Shown: positions 18,393-27,054 of the stretch, in pieces
Position numbering within the stretch: the stretch's first letter is position 1
Layout: each line of letters begins with the position of its first letter
Position numbers and translations under genes: made by a program
Notes under the pieces: model-generated
Told to the model about the DNA's origin: nothing
What the model saw: only the letters and a program-made list of their open reading frames with translations
The model's database searches: none
Origin: Betaproteobacteria bacterium
Lineage (GTDB): Bacteria > Pseudomonadota > Gammaproteobacteria > Burkholderiales > SG8-39
Assembly (NCBI GenBank): GCA_022340285.1
Contig: JAJDOG010000002.1
Span: 20,881-84,880, forward strand
Direction: 5' to 3'
Length of the DNA stretch: 64,000 nt

Positions 18393-19556
18393 TCAGCGTC
18401 GCTCGTTCGTCGGACCGGCGGGCGTGACGAGGGTGCTCTCCGCTTCCTTCATCGGCTGCTTGGTGAAGCCCTTGAGCGAGCCCCACTCTTCCATGTCGCG
18501 CGGAATCTCGACCGAGCTCCGCGCATAGGCGGTGATCAGCTCCGCGAGGGAGCGCAGTGCGTGCATGTGGATACGCTCGTGACCGTGCGAGGCGTCGATG
18601 CCGAAGGTGATCAGTGCGGTGCGCACGTCGTGCCCCGCTTCGATCGCCGAAGCACTGTCGGAGCGGTAGAAGCGGAACAGGTCCTGTTGGAAGGCAATGT
18701 CGTTGTCGCGGCACAGGCGGATCAGCTTCCGCGTCAGGTGGTAGTCGAAGGGTCCGGTCTGGTCCGCCATGCAGATGGTCACGCCGAATTCGTCGCTCGC
18801 CTGCCCCGGCGCCGTGGTGCCGTTGTCGACCACCACCAGCGAGGCGATGTCCTGTGTCGGCAGCGACGAGGCGCCCACGCCCACCTCTTCCGAGATCGAG
18901 AACATGAAGATCGTGTCGACGGGCAGCTTGCCGCCTTCCTCGACCAGCGCCTTGACCGCCGCAAGCATTGCCGCACAGCCCGCCTTGTCGTCCAGGTACC
19001 GCGAGACGATAAACCCGTTGGGAAGGAACTCGCTGCGCGGGTCGATCGCGATGATGTCGCCGATAGCGATGCCCAAGCGCTGCAGGTCGCGGATGTTGCG
19101 CGTCAGGGCGTCGACGCGGAATTCGACGTGCTCCCACCCGATCGGCTGCGTGTCGATCTGCTCGTTGTAAGTATGGCCCGAGGCCTTGAGCGGAAGGATG
19201 CTGCCGCGGTAGGAGCCCCGGTCGGTGAAGAGCGTGCAGCGCGCGCCTTCGGCAAAGCGTGCCGACCAATGACCGACGGGCACCAGCTCCAGCCGGCCGT
19301 TCGGCTTGAGGTTCTTGACCTGGGCGCCGAGCGTGTCGAGGTGCGCGGACAGTGCGCGCGCGCCGCGCGACTCGTTGCCCGGAAGGTGTGCGCGGATCGC
19401 GCCGCGCCGCGTGAGCTCGTACTTGACGCCCAGCCGGCCGAACTCCTCACACGCGTACCGGACGACGGTGTCGGTGTAGCCCGCGGGGCTCGGTATCTCC
19501 AGCAGGCGCTGGAGCACGTCGGCGAGATAGTCGACGTCGATCTTCAGCCTGGACAT
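18393..19556 (-). CDS. M42-family peptidase of the NAGGN osmoprotectant system
   Basis: A 387-residue dinuclear-metal aminopeptidase-like protein. Candidate metal and catalytic residues are visible: HLDTLG near residue 71, the catalytic-type pair in SISEEVGVG (~220), and YLDDKAG (~185). This subfamily is found next to NAGGN synthesis genes and is named for that association. Its likely role is turnover or trimming of glutaminyl peptides. It lies 14 bases after ngg and 6 bases before the OPT gene, so it is an internal operon gene. Confidence 0.85.
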   Translation of the reverse strand: MSRLKIDVDYLADVLQRLLEIPSPAGYTDTVVRYACEEFGRLGVKYELTRRGAIRAHLPGNESRGARALSAHLDTLGAQVKNLKPNGRLELVPVGHWSARFAEGARCTLFTDRGSYRGSILPLKASGHTYNEQIDTQPIGWEHVEFRVDALTRNIRDLQRLGIAIGDIIAIDPRSEFLPNGFIVSRYLDDKAGCAAMLAAVKALVEEGGKLPVDTIFMFSISEEVGVGASSLPTQDIASLVVVDNGTTAPGQASDEFGVTICMADQTGPFDYHLTRKLIRLCRDNDIAFQQDLFRFYRSDSASAIEAGHDVRTALITFGIDASHGHERIHMHALRSLAELITAYARSSVEIPRDMEEWGSLKGFTKQPMKEAESTLVTPAGPTNERR

Positions 19557-19570
19557 GGCGCTTCTTCTCC

Positions 19571-21358
19571 TTAGAGCCCGGCGTGCCGTACGCCGGTCGG
19601 CAGCGATTGCGGAAAGAGCAGGTCGATGAAGCGCTCGGCGGTCGGCTGCGGCTCGTGATTCGCCAGGCCCGGGCGCTCGTTCGCCTCGATGAATACGTAC
19701 TCCGGCTCGGAAGGCGACTTGACGATGAGGTCGATGCCGGTCACCGGTACGTTGATCGCGCGCGCCGCCTTGACTGCGGCCTCGATGAGCCTCGGGTGCA
19801 CTTCGTCGGTGACGTCGTGGATGGTGCCGCCGGTGTGGAGATTGGCCGTCTTGCGCACCGCGATCTCGGTACCGGCGGGCGGCACATCGTCCAGCTCGTA
19901 GCCGGCGCGATGCAGGCAGCGCTCGGTCTCGGCGTCCATCGGTATGCGCGACTCGCCGCCGGTGGCGCCTGCGCGCCGCCGGCTCTGGCGCTCGATCAGC
20001 TCGCGGATCGGCGTCAAGCCGTCGCCGACCACGCGCGCGGGGCGGCGCACCGCCGCGGCGACCACCTTGTAACCGATCACCACCAGCCGCAGGTCATCGC
20101 CCTGCGCGCAGCGCTCGACCAGCACCCGGTCGCAGTGCGCGCGCGCCCGCTCGACGGCATTCATCGCCTGGTCGATATCGTCGATGCCCACTGCGACGCC
20201 GCGACCTTGCTCGCCGCGCGCCGGCTTCACGACGACCGAGCCGTGTCGCTCGAGGAAATCGGCTACATTGTCGCGGGACGTGGCCTCGATCTGCTCGGGT
20301 ACCTTGACCCCGGCACGCTGCACCGCGCGGCGCGTGACCGCCTTGTCGTCGCAGATACTCATGGCGACGCTGCTGGTGAGCTCGGAGAGGCTCTCGCGGC
20401 AGAGGATCGAGCGCCCCCCCGAGGTCAGCCTGAACAGGCCGCCCTCCGCGTCGACCACCTCGACGCCGATGCCGCGGCGGCGTGCCTCGTTGACGATGAT
20501 GCGCGCGTAGGGATTGAGGGTCGCTTCCGGCGGCGGCCCCACGAACAGCTTCTCGTTGATCGGATTCTTGTGCTTCACGGTAAACGCCTGGATGCGCACG
20601 AAGCCGAGCTTCTCGTAGAGTTCGATCGCCTGCTGGTTGTCGTGCATCACCGAGAGGTCGAGATACTGAGCGCCGCGCGCCATGAAGTACTCGGCCAGGC
20701 GTCGTACCAGCGTTTCGCCGACGAGCGGCATGACGGCTTGCGGATCCACCGCGAGACACCAGAGCGAGGCACCGCCGGTCGGATCGCCGAACGCGCGTCG
20801 ATGGTCGACGCCCGTCACAGTGCCGATCACGGCGCCGGTGGCCTCGTCTTCCGCCACCAGGTAGACGATGGTGCGGCTGTCGCGTCGGGACACCAGGAAA
20901 TCGGGCTGCACGGGCACCATCGAGCGTGACAGGTAGATGCGGTTGACCGCGTCGGCGTCGACCACGCTCGAGAGGAGGCGCACGGCGAAGCCGCGCGTCC
21001 GGCGCCGCGACGGACGGTAGGTCGCGAAGTCGAGGCGGTAGGTGTGCGATGGATCGAGGAACAGGTCTTGCGGTGCCGCGGCAAGCACGAGGTGGGGGTC
21101 GCGCACGTACGCGGCGATATCGCGTCGCTCGGGTCCCTCTTCGAGCAGGGCCGTGGCGAGCTTCGCGGGGTCGTCGAAAGTCTGTCCGAACAGCAATCTG
21201 CCCCAGCCGCAGTCGAGGGTCGCGTCGCGCTTCGGGTCGACGCCGTCGAAGGCGCCGGCGACCGTCGTTTCCAGTTGATCGCGCAGCCTTTGCATGCGAT
21301 GCGCATAGGCGCCCTGCTGGCGCGACCTGCGAACGTTCCGCGATTGAGTCGTGCTCAT
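19571..21358 (-). CDS. ngg: N-acetylglutaminylglutamine synthetase (GNAT + ATP-grasp fusion)
   Basis: A 595-residue fusion. The N-terminal half (~100-280) is a GNAT acetyltransferase with TGGASLWCLAVDPQ and ARGAQYLDLSVMHDNQQAIELYEKLGF. The C-terminal half (~300-590) is a cyanophycin/glutathione-synthetase-like ATP-grasp ligase with VVKPARGEQGRGV and FIEANERPG. The enzyme acetylates glutamine and joins a second glutamine to give N-acetylglutaminylglutamine, which the partner amidotransferase amidates. ATG 21358 is chosen because it begins four bases after the asnO stop; upstream sequence in this frame only overlaps asnO. Confidence 0.93.
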   Translation of the reverse strand: MSTTQSRNVRRSRQQGAYAHRMQRLRDQLETTVAGAFDGVDPKRDATLDCGWGRLLFGQTFDDPAKLATALLEEGPERRDIAAYVRDPHLVLAAAPQDLFLDPSHTYRLDFATYRPSRRRTRGFAVRLLSSVVDADAVNRIYLSRSMVPVQPDFLVSRRDSRTIVYLVAEDEATGAVIGTVTGVDHRRAFGDPTGGASLWCLAVDPQAVMPLVGETLVRRLAEYFMARGAQYLDLSVMHDNQQAIELYEKLGFVRIQAFTVKHKNPINEKLFVGPPPEATLNPYARIIVNEARRRGIGVEVVDAEGGLFRLTSGGRSILCRESLSELTSSVAMSICDDKAVTRRAVQRAGVKVPEQIEATSRDNVADFLERHGSVVVKPARGEQGRGVAVGIDDIDQAMNAVERARAHCDRVLVERCAQGDDLRLVVIGYKVVAAAVRRPARVVGDGLTPIRELIERQSRRRAGATGGESRIPMDAETERCLHRAGYELDDVPPAGTEIAVRKTANLHTGGTIHDVTDEVHPRLIEAAVKAARAINVPVTGIDLIVKSPSEPEYVFIEANERPGLANHEPQPTAERFIDLLFPQSLPTGVRHAGL

Positions 21359-21362
21359 GGCA

Positions 21363-23135
21363 TCAGACTCCCTGGGTTTGCAGCCACATTTCGAGCAGCG
21401 CCGCCTGCCACAGTTCCGAGCCGCGCAGCGGTGTGATGTGACCTTTGGGGTCGTCGAACAGGGCGTCGAGATAGTCCTTGCGGAAGATCCCGCGCTCCTT
21501 CGCCGCACGCGAGCCGAGTGCGTCGCGCGCCAGCGCGAGGAACGGGCCCTCGAGATACTTCAGGGCCGGCACCGGAAAGTAGCCCTTCGGTCGGTCGATC
21601 ACTTCCTTCGGCACGACCTGGCGCGCCACGTCCTTCAGAATGCCTTTGCCGCCGTCGCGCAGCTTCTGGTGCGGAGGAATGCGCGCCGCGAGCTCGACCA
21701 GCTCGTGGTCGAGAAACGGCACGCGTGCTTCGAGTCCGGCGGCCATGGTCATATTGTCGACGCGCTTCACCGGATCGTCGACCAGCATCACCGTGGTGTC
21801 CAACCGCAGCGCCCGTTCCACCGGGTCCTGCGCCCCGGGCCGCGCCATCTCCTCCTCGATGAGCTGGCGCGCATGATCGCCGTCGACGTACTCGCTCGAG
21901 ACGTGCTGCCTGTAGCGATCGTGGTCGCGATCCATGAAGGCGCGCGCGTAATCGGCTGCCGGGTCGCCCGAGCCGACCAGCTTGGGATACCAGTCGTAGC
22001 CGGCGAACACCTCGTCCGCGCCCTGACCGCTTTGCACCACCTTGACGTGCCGCGCCACCTCCTGCGAGAGGAGGTAGAAGCCGACGTTGTCGTAGGACAC
22101 CATGGGCTCGGACATCGCGGCGATGGTTCTGGGCAGCGCCTCGATCAGGCGGTCCGACTCAACGAAGATACGATGGTGCTCGGTCTCGAAGCGCTCCGCC
22201 ACCACGTCCGAGTAACGAAACTCGTCGCCCTGTTCACCGTTGACCGACTCGAAGCCGATCGAGAACGTGTTGAGTCCGACCTGGCCGGCCTCGGTCAGCA
22301 GGCCGACGATCAGGCTCGAATCGACCCCGCCGGAAAGCAGCACTCCGACCGGCACGTCGGCCACCATGCGCCGATCGACCGCGGTGCGCAGCGCGGCGGC
22401 GAGGCGGTCCCGCCAGACCTCGTTGCTTGCCAGCTTGTCTTCGGCGGTTGGCTCGAAGGAGAGGCGCCAGTACGTGCGGTCGCGCATGCGGCCATCCGGC
22501 TCGATTATGCGCACCGTGGCAGGCGGAAGCTTACGCACACCCTTCAGGATGGTGTACGGCGGCGGCACCACCGCGTGGAACGAGAGGTAATAGTTGAGCG
22601 CCACCGGATCGATGGCGGTGTCGACGCCGCCTGCGGCGAGCAGCGCCGGCAACGTCGAGGCGAATCGGAGGCGCCCGGGCGATTCCGCGTAGTAGAGTGG
22701 TTTGATGCCGAGCCGATCGCGGGCCAGAATCACGCGCCCGCTGTCGCGCTCGTGCACCGCGAAGGCGAACATGCCGTTGAAGCGCTCCGGGCAGGTCTCG
22801 CCCCAAGCATGCCAGGCCTTGAGCACCACCTCGGTATCGCCCTCGGAGAAGAATCGATAGCCGAGCCCCTCCAGCTCGCCGCGCAGGGCGCGGTAGTTAT
22901 AAATGCAACCGTTGAACGCCACCGACAGGCCGAGCGCCGGGTCGGTCATCGGCTGTGCCGCGCGCTCCGAGAGGTCGATGATCTTCAGTCGGCGATGGCC
23001 AAACCCGACCGCGCCCCGCACCAGCATTCCGGCGCCATCCGGCCCTCTGGGGGCCAGGGCGTCGGACATCGCCTGTAGCGACCTCGCCGACGCTGGAGCC
23101 GCGTCGAACGTCAGCTCGCCACAGATTCCACACAT
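21363..23135 (-). CDS. asnO: N-acetylglutaminylglutamine amidotransferase (asparagine synthetase-like)
   Basis: A 590-residue class II glutamine amidotransferase. Cys2 in MCGICGE is the glutaminase nucleophile. The synthetase domain carries the PP-loop LSGGVDSS near residues 270-277 and VVQSGQGADEVFAGYDWYP. In NAGGN producers this enzyme amidates the dipeptide to make the osmoprotectant N-acetylglutaminylglutamine amide. It leads the four-gene operon behind a good promoter (23168-23196) and is divergent from a MarR gene. Confidence 0.94.
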   Translation of the reverse strand: MCGICGELTFDAAPASARSLQAMSDALAPRGPDGAGMLVRGAVGFGHRRLKIIDLSERAAQPMTDPALGLSVAFNGCIYNYRALRGELEGLGYRFFSEGDTEVVLKAWHAWGETCPERFNGMFAFAVHERDSGRVILARDRLGIKPLYYAESPGRLRFASTLPALLAAGGVDTAIDPVALNYYLSFHAVVPPPYTILKGVRKLPPATVRIIEPDGRMRDRTYWRLSFEPTAEDKLASNEVWRDRLAAALRTAVDRRMVADVPVGVLLSGGVDSSLIVGLLTEAGQVGLNTFSIGFESVNGEQGDEFRYSDVVAERFETEHHRIFVESDRLIEALPRTIAAMSEPMVSYDNVGFYLLSQEVARHVKVVQSGQGADEVFAGYDWYPKLVGSGDPAADYARAFMDRDHDRYRQHVSSEYVDGDHARQLIEEEMARPGAQDPVERALRLDTTVMLVDDPVKRVDNMTMAAGLEARVPFLDHELVELAARIPPHQKLRDGGKGILKDVARQVVPKEVIDRPKGYFPVPALKYLEGPFLALARDALGSRAAKERGIFRKDYLDALFDDPKGHITPLRGSELWQAALLEMWLQTQGV

Positions 23136-23167
23136 AATTCAAAACCTTACGATATTTTGGATGCTTA

Positions 23168-23196
23168 AGTTTACAACACGAATCTTTTGATGTCAA
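23168..23196 (-). promoter_or_regulatory. Sigma-70 promoter of the NAGGN operon
   Basis: On the minus strand TTGACA (23196-23191) is followed after exactly 17 bases by TAAACT (23173-23168). That is a perfect -35 box and 4 of 6 matches in the -10 box. The expected transcript start lies near 23161, about 25 bases before the asnO ATG. The whole 70-base divergent region is AT-rich against its surroundings, as promoters are. Confidence 0.7.
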
Positions 23197-23198
23197 AA
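23185..23198. promoter_or_regulatory. Candidate MarR operator
   Basis: TTTTGA-TG-TCAAAA has two perfect 6-base arms. It covers the -35 box of the asnO promoter and ends seven bases before the marR start codon. A repressor bound here would block both directions, the usual design for an autoregulated MarR protein and its divergent target. Confidence 0.6.
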
Positions 23199-23205
23199 TA
23201 AAGTC

Positions 23206-23721
23206 ATGACAGAACTTGAACGCAGAGTGCTCATGGCGATCCGGCGCATCGTGCATGGCGTCGACCGCCATTCGAAGCAGGTGGAGCGCGCCGCCGGCGT
23301 CACCGTGCCGCAGCTAGTAGTGCTCACCGCGATTCGCCGGCTGGGCGAAGTGACGTCGGGCCGGATCTCGGAAGCTGCCAGCCTCAGCCCGGCGACCGTG
23401 ACGACCATCCTGGACAAGCTCGAGGCGCGTGGCCTGGTGGAGCGCTACCGCAACGTCCAGGACCGGCGTGTCGTGCATTCGCGCCTTACTACCGCCGGAG
23501 TGAAATTGCTCGATGCGGCACCACCCTTCCTGCACGAGCAATTCGTGTCGCGTTTCGCGCGGCTGAACGATGCGCGCAAGACGGCGATCGTCGCCGCGAT
23601 CGAGGACGTCGCCGAGATGATGGGCGTGCCCGCTGCGGCCGAGACGGCGTTCGTCCCCGAATTGCCCCTGGAGGCGAGCCCGGTGGAAGCGCCGCCGGCC
23701 GCGCCCGAGCAGGTCGCGTGA
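23206..23721 (+). CDS. MarR-family transcriptional regulator
   Basis: A 171-residue winged-helix regulator. The recognition helix region (ISEAASLSPATVTTILDKLEARG) and wing (VERYRNVQDRRVVHSRLTTAG) lie at about residues 50-95. The C-terminal ~30 residues are Pro/Ala/Glu-rich and outside the fold. It is divergent from the NAGGN operon with a 70-base shared control region, so it probably controls that operon and itself. There is almost no ribosome site before the ATG. Confidence 0.9.
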   Translation: MTELERRVLMAIRRIVHGVDRHSKQVERAAGVTVPQLVVLTAIRRLGEVTSGRISEAASLSPATVTTILDKLEARGLVERYRNVQDRRVVHSRLTTAGVKLLDAAPPFLHEQFVSRFARLNDARKTAIVAAIEDVAEMMGVPAAAETAFVPELPLEASPVEAPPAAPEQVA

Positions 23722-23729
23722 TTGTTTTC

Positions 23730-23748
23730 CCCTCCTTTTCAAGGAGGG
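23730..23748. terminator. Hairpin between convergent genes
   Basis: CCCTCCTT (23730-23737) pairs perfectly with AAGGAGGG (23741-23748) around a 3-base loop. It lies between the marR stop and the stop of the convergent thioredoxin-like gene. It could serve as a bidirectional terminator, but there is no T-run on either side. Confidence 0.5.
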
Positions 23749-23776
23749 ATCCGCGAGAAGGGCGGGGGGGTGGTTG

Positions 23777-24787
23777 CTACTCCGAGTAGTCGATGTCGAT
23801 GCCCTGCTTCAGGAGCTCTTCCCGGCGGGCGGCGTTGTAGCGGGAGACGCTCTGATAGCGCTTGTAATAACCGCCGCTGGTATAGCGGAGCGCCTCCTTG
23901 AAATGGAAGTGGTACAGCTGCGAGTCCATGCGGTAGATCTCGCGGCCTTCGTTGAACAGCACCACGGCAGGGCGGTGGGTCAGGCTCAGGGCGTCCGCCC
24001 ACTGTGCGGAGGTGAGGGTTTTGCCGTCGAGACCGACGATCTTGCGGTTCGAGTCGGTATCGAGCCGGACGAAGAGAAACGCCTTCATTTCGGCGACCAC
24101 GTCGGGGTGATTCAGCGTCTTCTCGTGGAACCTCGCGCACTCCCCGCACCGCCGATCCTCGAACAGGATGGCGAGCGGCTTCTCGTAGCCCTTGAAGTAC
24201 GAGACGTTCGAAAACTGCGGATGGTCACGTAACGCGTAGCCCGCCGGCTCGTCGCGCAAAGCCACGTATGCGGTGAACGGCTGGCGGCGATAGCTCTTGC
24301 TCTGGACGTATTCGAGTGCCTGTCGCAGGGCGTGCGGGTTGCGGTAGCCGCTCAGCTGAAGCACCTTCCCGGTATCCGGAGCCAGGAAAACGATCGTCGG
24401 GGTGCCGTGAGCCCCGAGGTGTCGCGTGAGCGAACGCTCGGTGTAGAGCGTGCCGTCTATCCAGGTGACCTCCACGTTCCCGCGCACATTGACGCCGATC
24501 ACGTCGAAATGCTTCCGCATGAATTCGTAGTTGTCACCGCTCGCGAAATTCTCCCTCAGCATCCGTGCGCAGTAGGGACATTCGTCCAGGTGCAGGAACA
24601 GCATGACGTGCTTGTCCTGCTTCCGGGCCTCCTCGATATCTTCCGGGAAGTCGAAAAAGCTCGGCTTGAACCACTGCGGCAGGGAATAGACGACTCCCCC
24701 GGTCAGCTTCCCCGGCGACGTTTCCGCGGTGGCGGTTCCGGTCGCAAACAGAATCAGCGCGGCCACCACGGCGCTGATCACTCTCAT
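23777..24787 (-). CDS. Periplasmic protein with two thioredoxin-like domains
   Basis: A 336-residue protein starting at ATG 24787, eight bases after GGAAGG; a GTG three codons upstream is an alternative. A signal peptide is clear (VVAALILFATGTATA-ET). The first domain (~35-155) has the redox motif CPYC and resembles SoxW-like thioredoxins (VMLFLHLDECPYCARML). The second (~180-320) has CGEC in ILFEDRRCGECARFH. It probably reduces or isomerises disulphides in the periplasm. Forty bases separate it from the cupin gene upstream, so it may share its transcript. Confidence 0.75.
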   Translation of the reverse strand: MRVISAVVAALILFATGTATAETSPGKLTGGVVYSLPQWFKPSFFDFPEDIEEARKQDKHVMLFLHLDECPYCARMLRENFASGDNYEFMRKHFDVIGVNVRGNVEVTWIDGTLYTERSLTRHLGAHGTPTIVFLAPDTGKVLQLSGYRNPHALRQALEYVQSKSYRRQPFTAYVALRDEPAGYALRDHPQFSNVSYFKGYEKPLAILFEDRRCGECARFHEKTLNHPDVVAEMKAFLFVRLDTDSNRKIVGLDGKTLTSAQWADALSLTHRPAVVLFNEGREIYRMDSQLYHFHFKEALRYTSGGYYKRYQSVSRYNAARREELLKQGIDIDYSE

Positions 24788-24827
24788 AGCTGCCACCTTC
24801 CCGCGACGTGCATCGACCGATGCGCGC

Positions 24828-25223
24828 CTATTCGTCGTGCGGCGGCGTCGTCACGACGATGAAGACGAGGTCGGCGAGGCCGGTGTTGTAGATCGCGTGC
24901 TTCACGCCCGGCGTGATGAAGATGACGTCGTGGCGGCGCACCACCTGGCGCTTGGTGCCGACCTGCATCAAGCCTTCGCCCTCGAGCACGTGGTAGATCT
25001 GCTCCTGAATCTTGTGGGCGTGCAGCTCGACGTAGGCGCGCGGCTGATAGCAGGAGATGCGGTAGTCGACGTGCTTCGCGCCGGTGGTGTCGGGATGGAC
25101 GAGAAACTTGGAATACGCGCCGCCGAAATGTCCCGCCAGATCTTCCCAGTCGACCTCGGCGATGTTGCGAATTGAGGATGTGGGCTTGGACGAAGCGCGC
25201 TTCGGCTTCTGCTTGCGGGCCAT
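24828..25223 (-). CDS. Small cupin-domain protein
   Basis: A 131-residue single cupin barrel. Motif 1 is in VELHAHKIQEQIYHVLEGEG (metal-ligand His and Glu) and motif 2 in VIFITPGVKHAIYNTG (His). The N-terminal ~15 residues are Lys/Arg/Ser-rich. ATG 25223 comes two bases after the stop of the TPP-enzyme gene, so the two are translationally coupled. It could be a small dioxygenase, isomerase or sensor acting on the product of that enzyme. Confidence 0.82.
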   Translation of the reverse strand: MARKQKPKRASSKPTSSIRNIAEVDWEDLAGHFGGAYSKFLVHPDTTGAKHVDYRISCYQPRAYVELHAHKIQEQIYHVLEGEGLMQVGTKRQVVRRHDVIFITPGVKHAIYNTGLADLVFIVVTTPPHDE

Positions 25224-25225
25224 GG

Positions 25226-27013
25226 CTATTTCTCCGTGATGGGCGCGGCTTTGCCGAAAACCGGCTCGGTGTGGGGAATCGGCGGCAGCTGCCAGGTGCC
25301 GGTCGAGGGCGGGCGGATGTTCTGGTCGACGTGCACGTCGATGAGGCAGGGCTTGCCGAGCTTTACCGCGTGCTCGAGCGCGCCCTTGAAGTCCTGCGAC
25401 TTGGTGACCGTCATGCCTTCCACGCCGGCGGCGCGCGCCCACGCGGCGAAGTCCGGGTTGTACGGCTTGCCCTCCGGGCCTTCATAGAAGCCGGTGCCGA
25501 TCTCGCGCCCGTTGAAGAGGCCGTACTGGATGTCGCGGATCGCGGCCCAGGAGAAGTTGTTCCACACCACCCACACCGCGGGGATGTTGTATTCGACCGC
25601 GGTGCACAGCACGTGCGGCACCATCGTGAACCCGCCGTCCCCGCAGATCGCCACGCATGGCCGGTCGGGCGCGGCAAGCTTTGCGCCGAGGATCGCGCAG
25701 GGTCCGAAGCCCATTCCGGAATAACCCCACGTGTTGAGCATCGTTTGCGGGCGGCGCGCGTTCCAGAACTGCATGTACCAGTTGTGATGCACGCCGGAGT
25801 CGAGCGAGATGATCGCGTCGTCCGGCAGCACGGCACGGCAGTCGGCCACGACCCGCTCGGGTCGCAGTGGCGACGCATGGATCTCGAAGTTGGGGCGCAC
25901 GAAGGCCTCCCACTCCTTTTTCCAGCCGGCGATCTGCGCTTGCCACTCGGCGAGCCGTTGCGTGCCGTCGAGCTTGCGATTGGAAAGCGCGGACAGAAGC
26001 TGCTCGAGGAACGCCTTCGCATCGGCGAGGATGCCGAGGTCGGGTGGATAGTTTCGACCGATCTCGGCGTGGTCGACGTCGACGTGGATGAGCTTCGTAT
26101 GCGGGAAGTTCCACGAGTAGCCGGGGATCCAGGAGGAGGAGGAGCGGTCGTCGAAGCGCGCGCCGATCGCGATCACCAGGTCCGCGTGGCGCCCGGCCTG
26201 GTTCGCGGGATAGGCACCGTTCCGTCCGATGAAGCCGAGCGACAGCGGATCGTCCATGTTGATGCAGCCCATCCCGTTCGGCGAGCTGATCACCGGGATG
26301 TTGAGCCGCTTGGCGAGCGCGGTGAGCTCTGCGGAGGCCTCCGAGAGCGTCACGCCGTGGCCGATGAAGATTACCGGACGCTTCGCCGCAAGGAGCATGT
26401 CGAGCGCCTTGTTCACGTCTTCCTGGGAGGCGCCGCTGCGGCGCAGATTCATCCCGTGCCACGGTGCTTCGAGCGCGACGTCCGCCTCTTCCTGGAAGAG
26501 GTTGAACGGCACGTCGAGGTTGACCGGTCCGGGGCGGCCGCTCGTCATCGTCGTCGCGGCCTGTCGAAGCATGAGCGGCAGCATCTCGACGCGAGTGGGC
26601 TGGAAGCTTCGCTTCACCACTGGCCGCACCACGTTGGGGTAGTCGGCCTGGTTGTGGCGATTGAGCTCCTGGAACGGCGCGCGGTTGAACTGCGAGGTCG
26701 GCACGTTGGCGGTAATCGCGAGGAGTGCCGAGGAATCCGTCTGTGCGACCGCCAGCGCCATGATCAGGTTGGCCGATCCCGGTCCCGTGGAAGTGAGCGT
26801 TGCGACCGGTTCGTGCTTCACGCGGAAATACCCGTCGGCCATGTGGCCGGCGACCTGCTCGTGGCGCGGCGAAACGTACTTCACCTTGTCCGCCACGTTG
26901 TACAGCTCGTCAAGAAGTCCCACGTTCCCGTGCCCGCAAAGACCGAACACGTAGGGGATCCTTTCCTCGACCAGGAATTCGGCGATGACTGCTGCGCCCT
27001 TCATCTTTGCCAT
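25226..27013 (-). CDS. Thiamine pyrophosphate-dependent enzyme, acetolactate synthase-like
   Basis: A 595-residue protein with the three-domain TPP layout. The N-terminal pyrimidine-binding domain holds the catalytic Glu in RHEQVAGHMADGY. The middle domain (~195-330) includes IAIGARFDDR. The C-terminal TPP/Mg site reads CGDGGFTMVPHVL and ends VWNN. It is close to acetolactate synthase, glyoxylate carboligase and related decarboxylases or lyases, but no small regulatory subunit follows, so a catabolic carboligase or decarboxylase is more likely. Its operon is FAD dehydrogenase, this gene, cupin. Confidence 0.88.
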   Translation of the reverse strand: MAKMKGAAVIAEFLVEERIPYVFGLCGHGNVGLLDELYNVADKVKYVSPRHEQVAGHMADGYFRVKHEPVATLTSTGPGSANLIMALAVAQTDSSALLAITANVPTSQFNRAPFQELNRHNQADYPNVVRPVVKRSFQPTRVEMLPLMLRQAATTMTSGRPGPVNLDVPFNLFQEEADVALEAPWHGMNLRRSGASQEDVNKALDMLLAAKRPVIFIGHGVTLSEASAELTALAKRLNIPVISSPNGMGCINMDDPLSLGFIGRNGAYPANQAGRHADLVIAIGARFDDRSSSSWIPGYSWNFPHTKLIHVDVDHAEIGRNYPPDLGILADAKAFLEQLLSALSNRKLDGTQRLAEWQAQIAGWKKEWEAFVRPNFEIHASPLRPERVVADCRAVLPDDAIISLDSGVHHNWYMQFWNARRPQTMLNTWGYSGMGFGPCAILGAKLAAPDRPCVAICGDGGFTMVPHVLCTAVEYNIPAVWVVWNNFSWAAIRDIQYGLFNGREIGTGFYEGPEGKPYNPDFAAWARAAGVEGMTVTKSQDFKGALEHAVKLGKPCLIDVHVDQNIRPPSTGTWQLPPIPHTEPVFGKAAPITEK

Positions 27014-27054
27014 GCGAGCTCCAATGTCTCGAAATTCAGTGCTGAAGCGAGCCG

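Noticed and set aside
19571..21508. Longer 645-residue start for the acetyltransferase/ATP-grasp gene
   Set aside because: The 50 extra residues are encoded inside asnO and are shadow-like. The ATG at 21358 lies four bases after the asnO stop, as expected for coupled genes.
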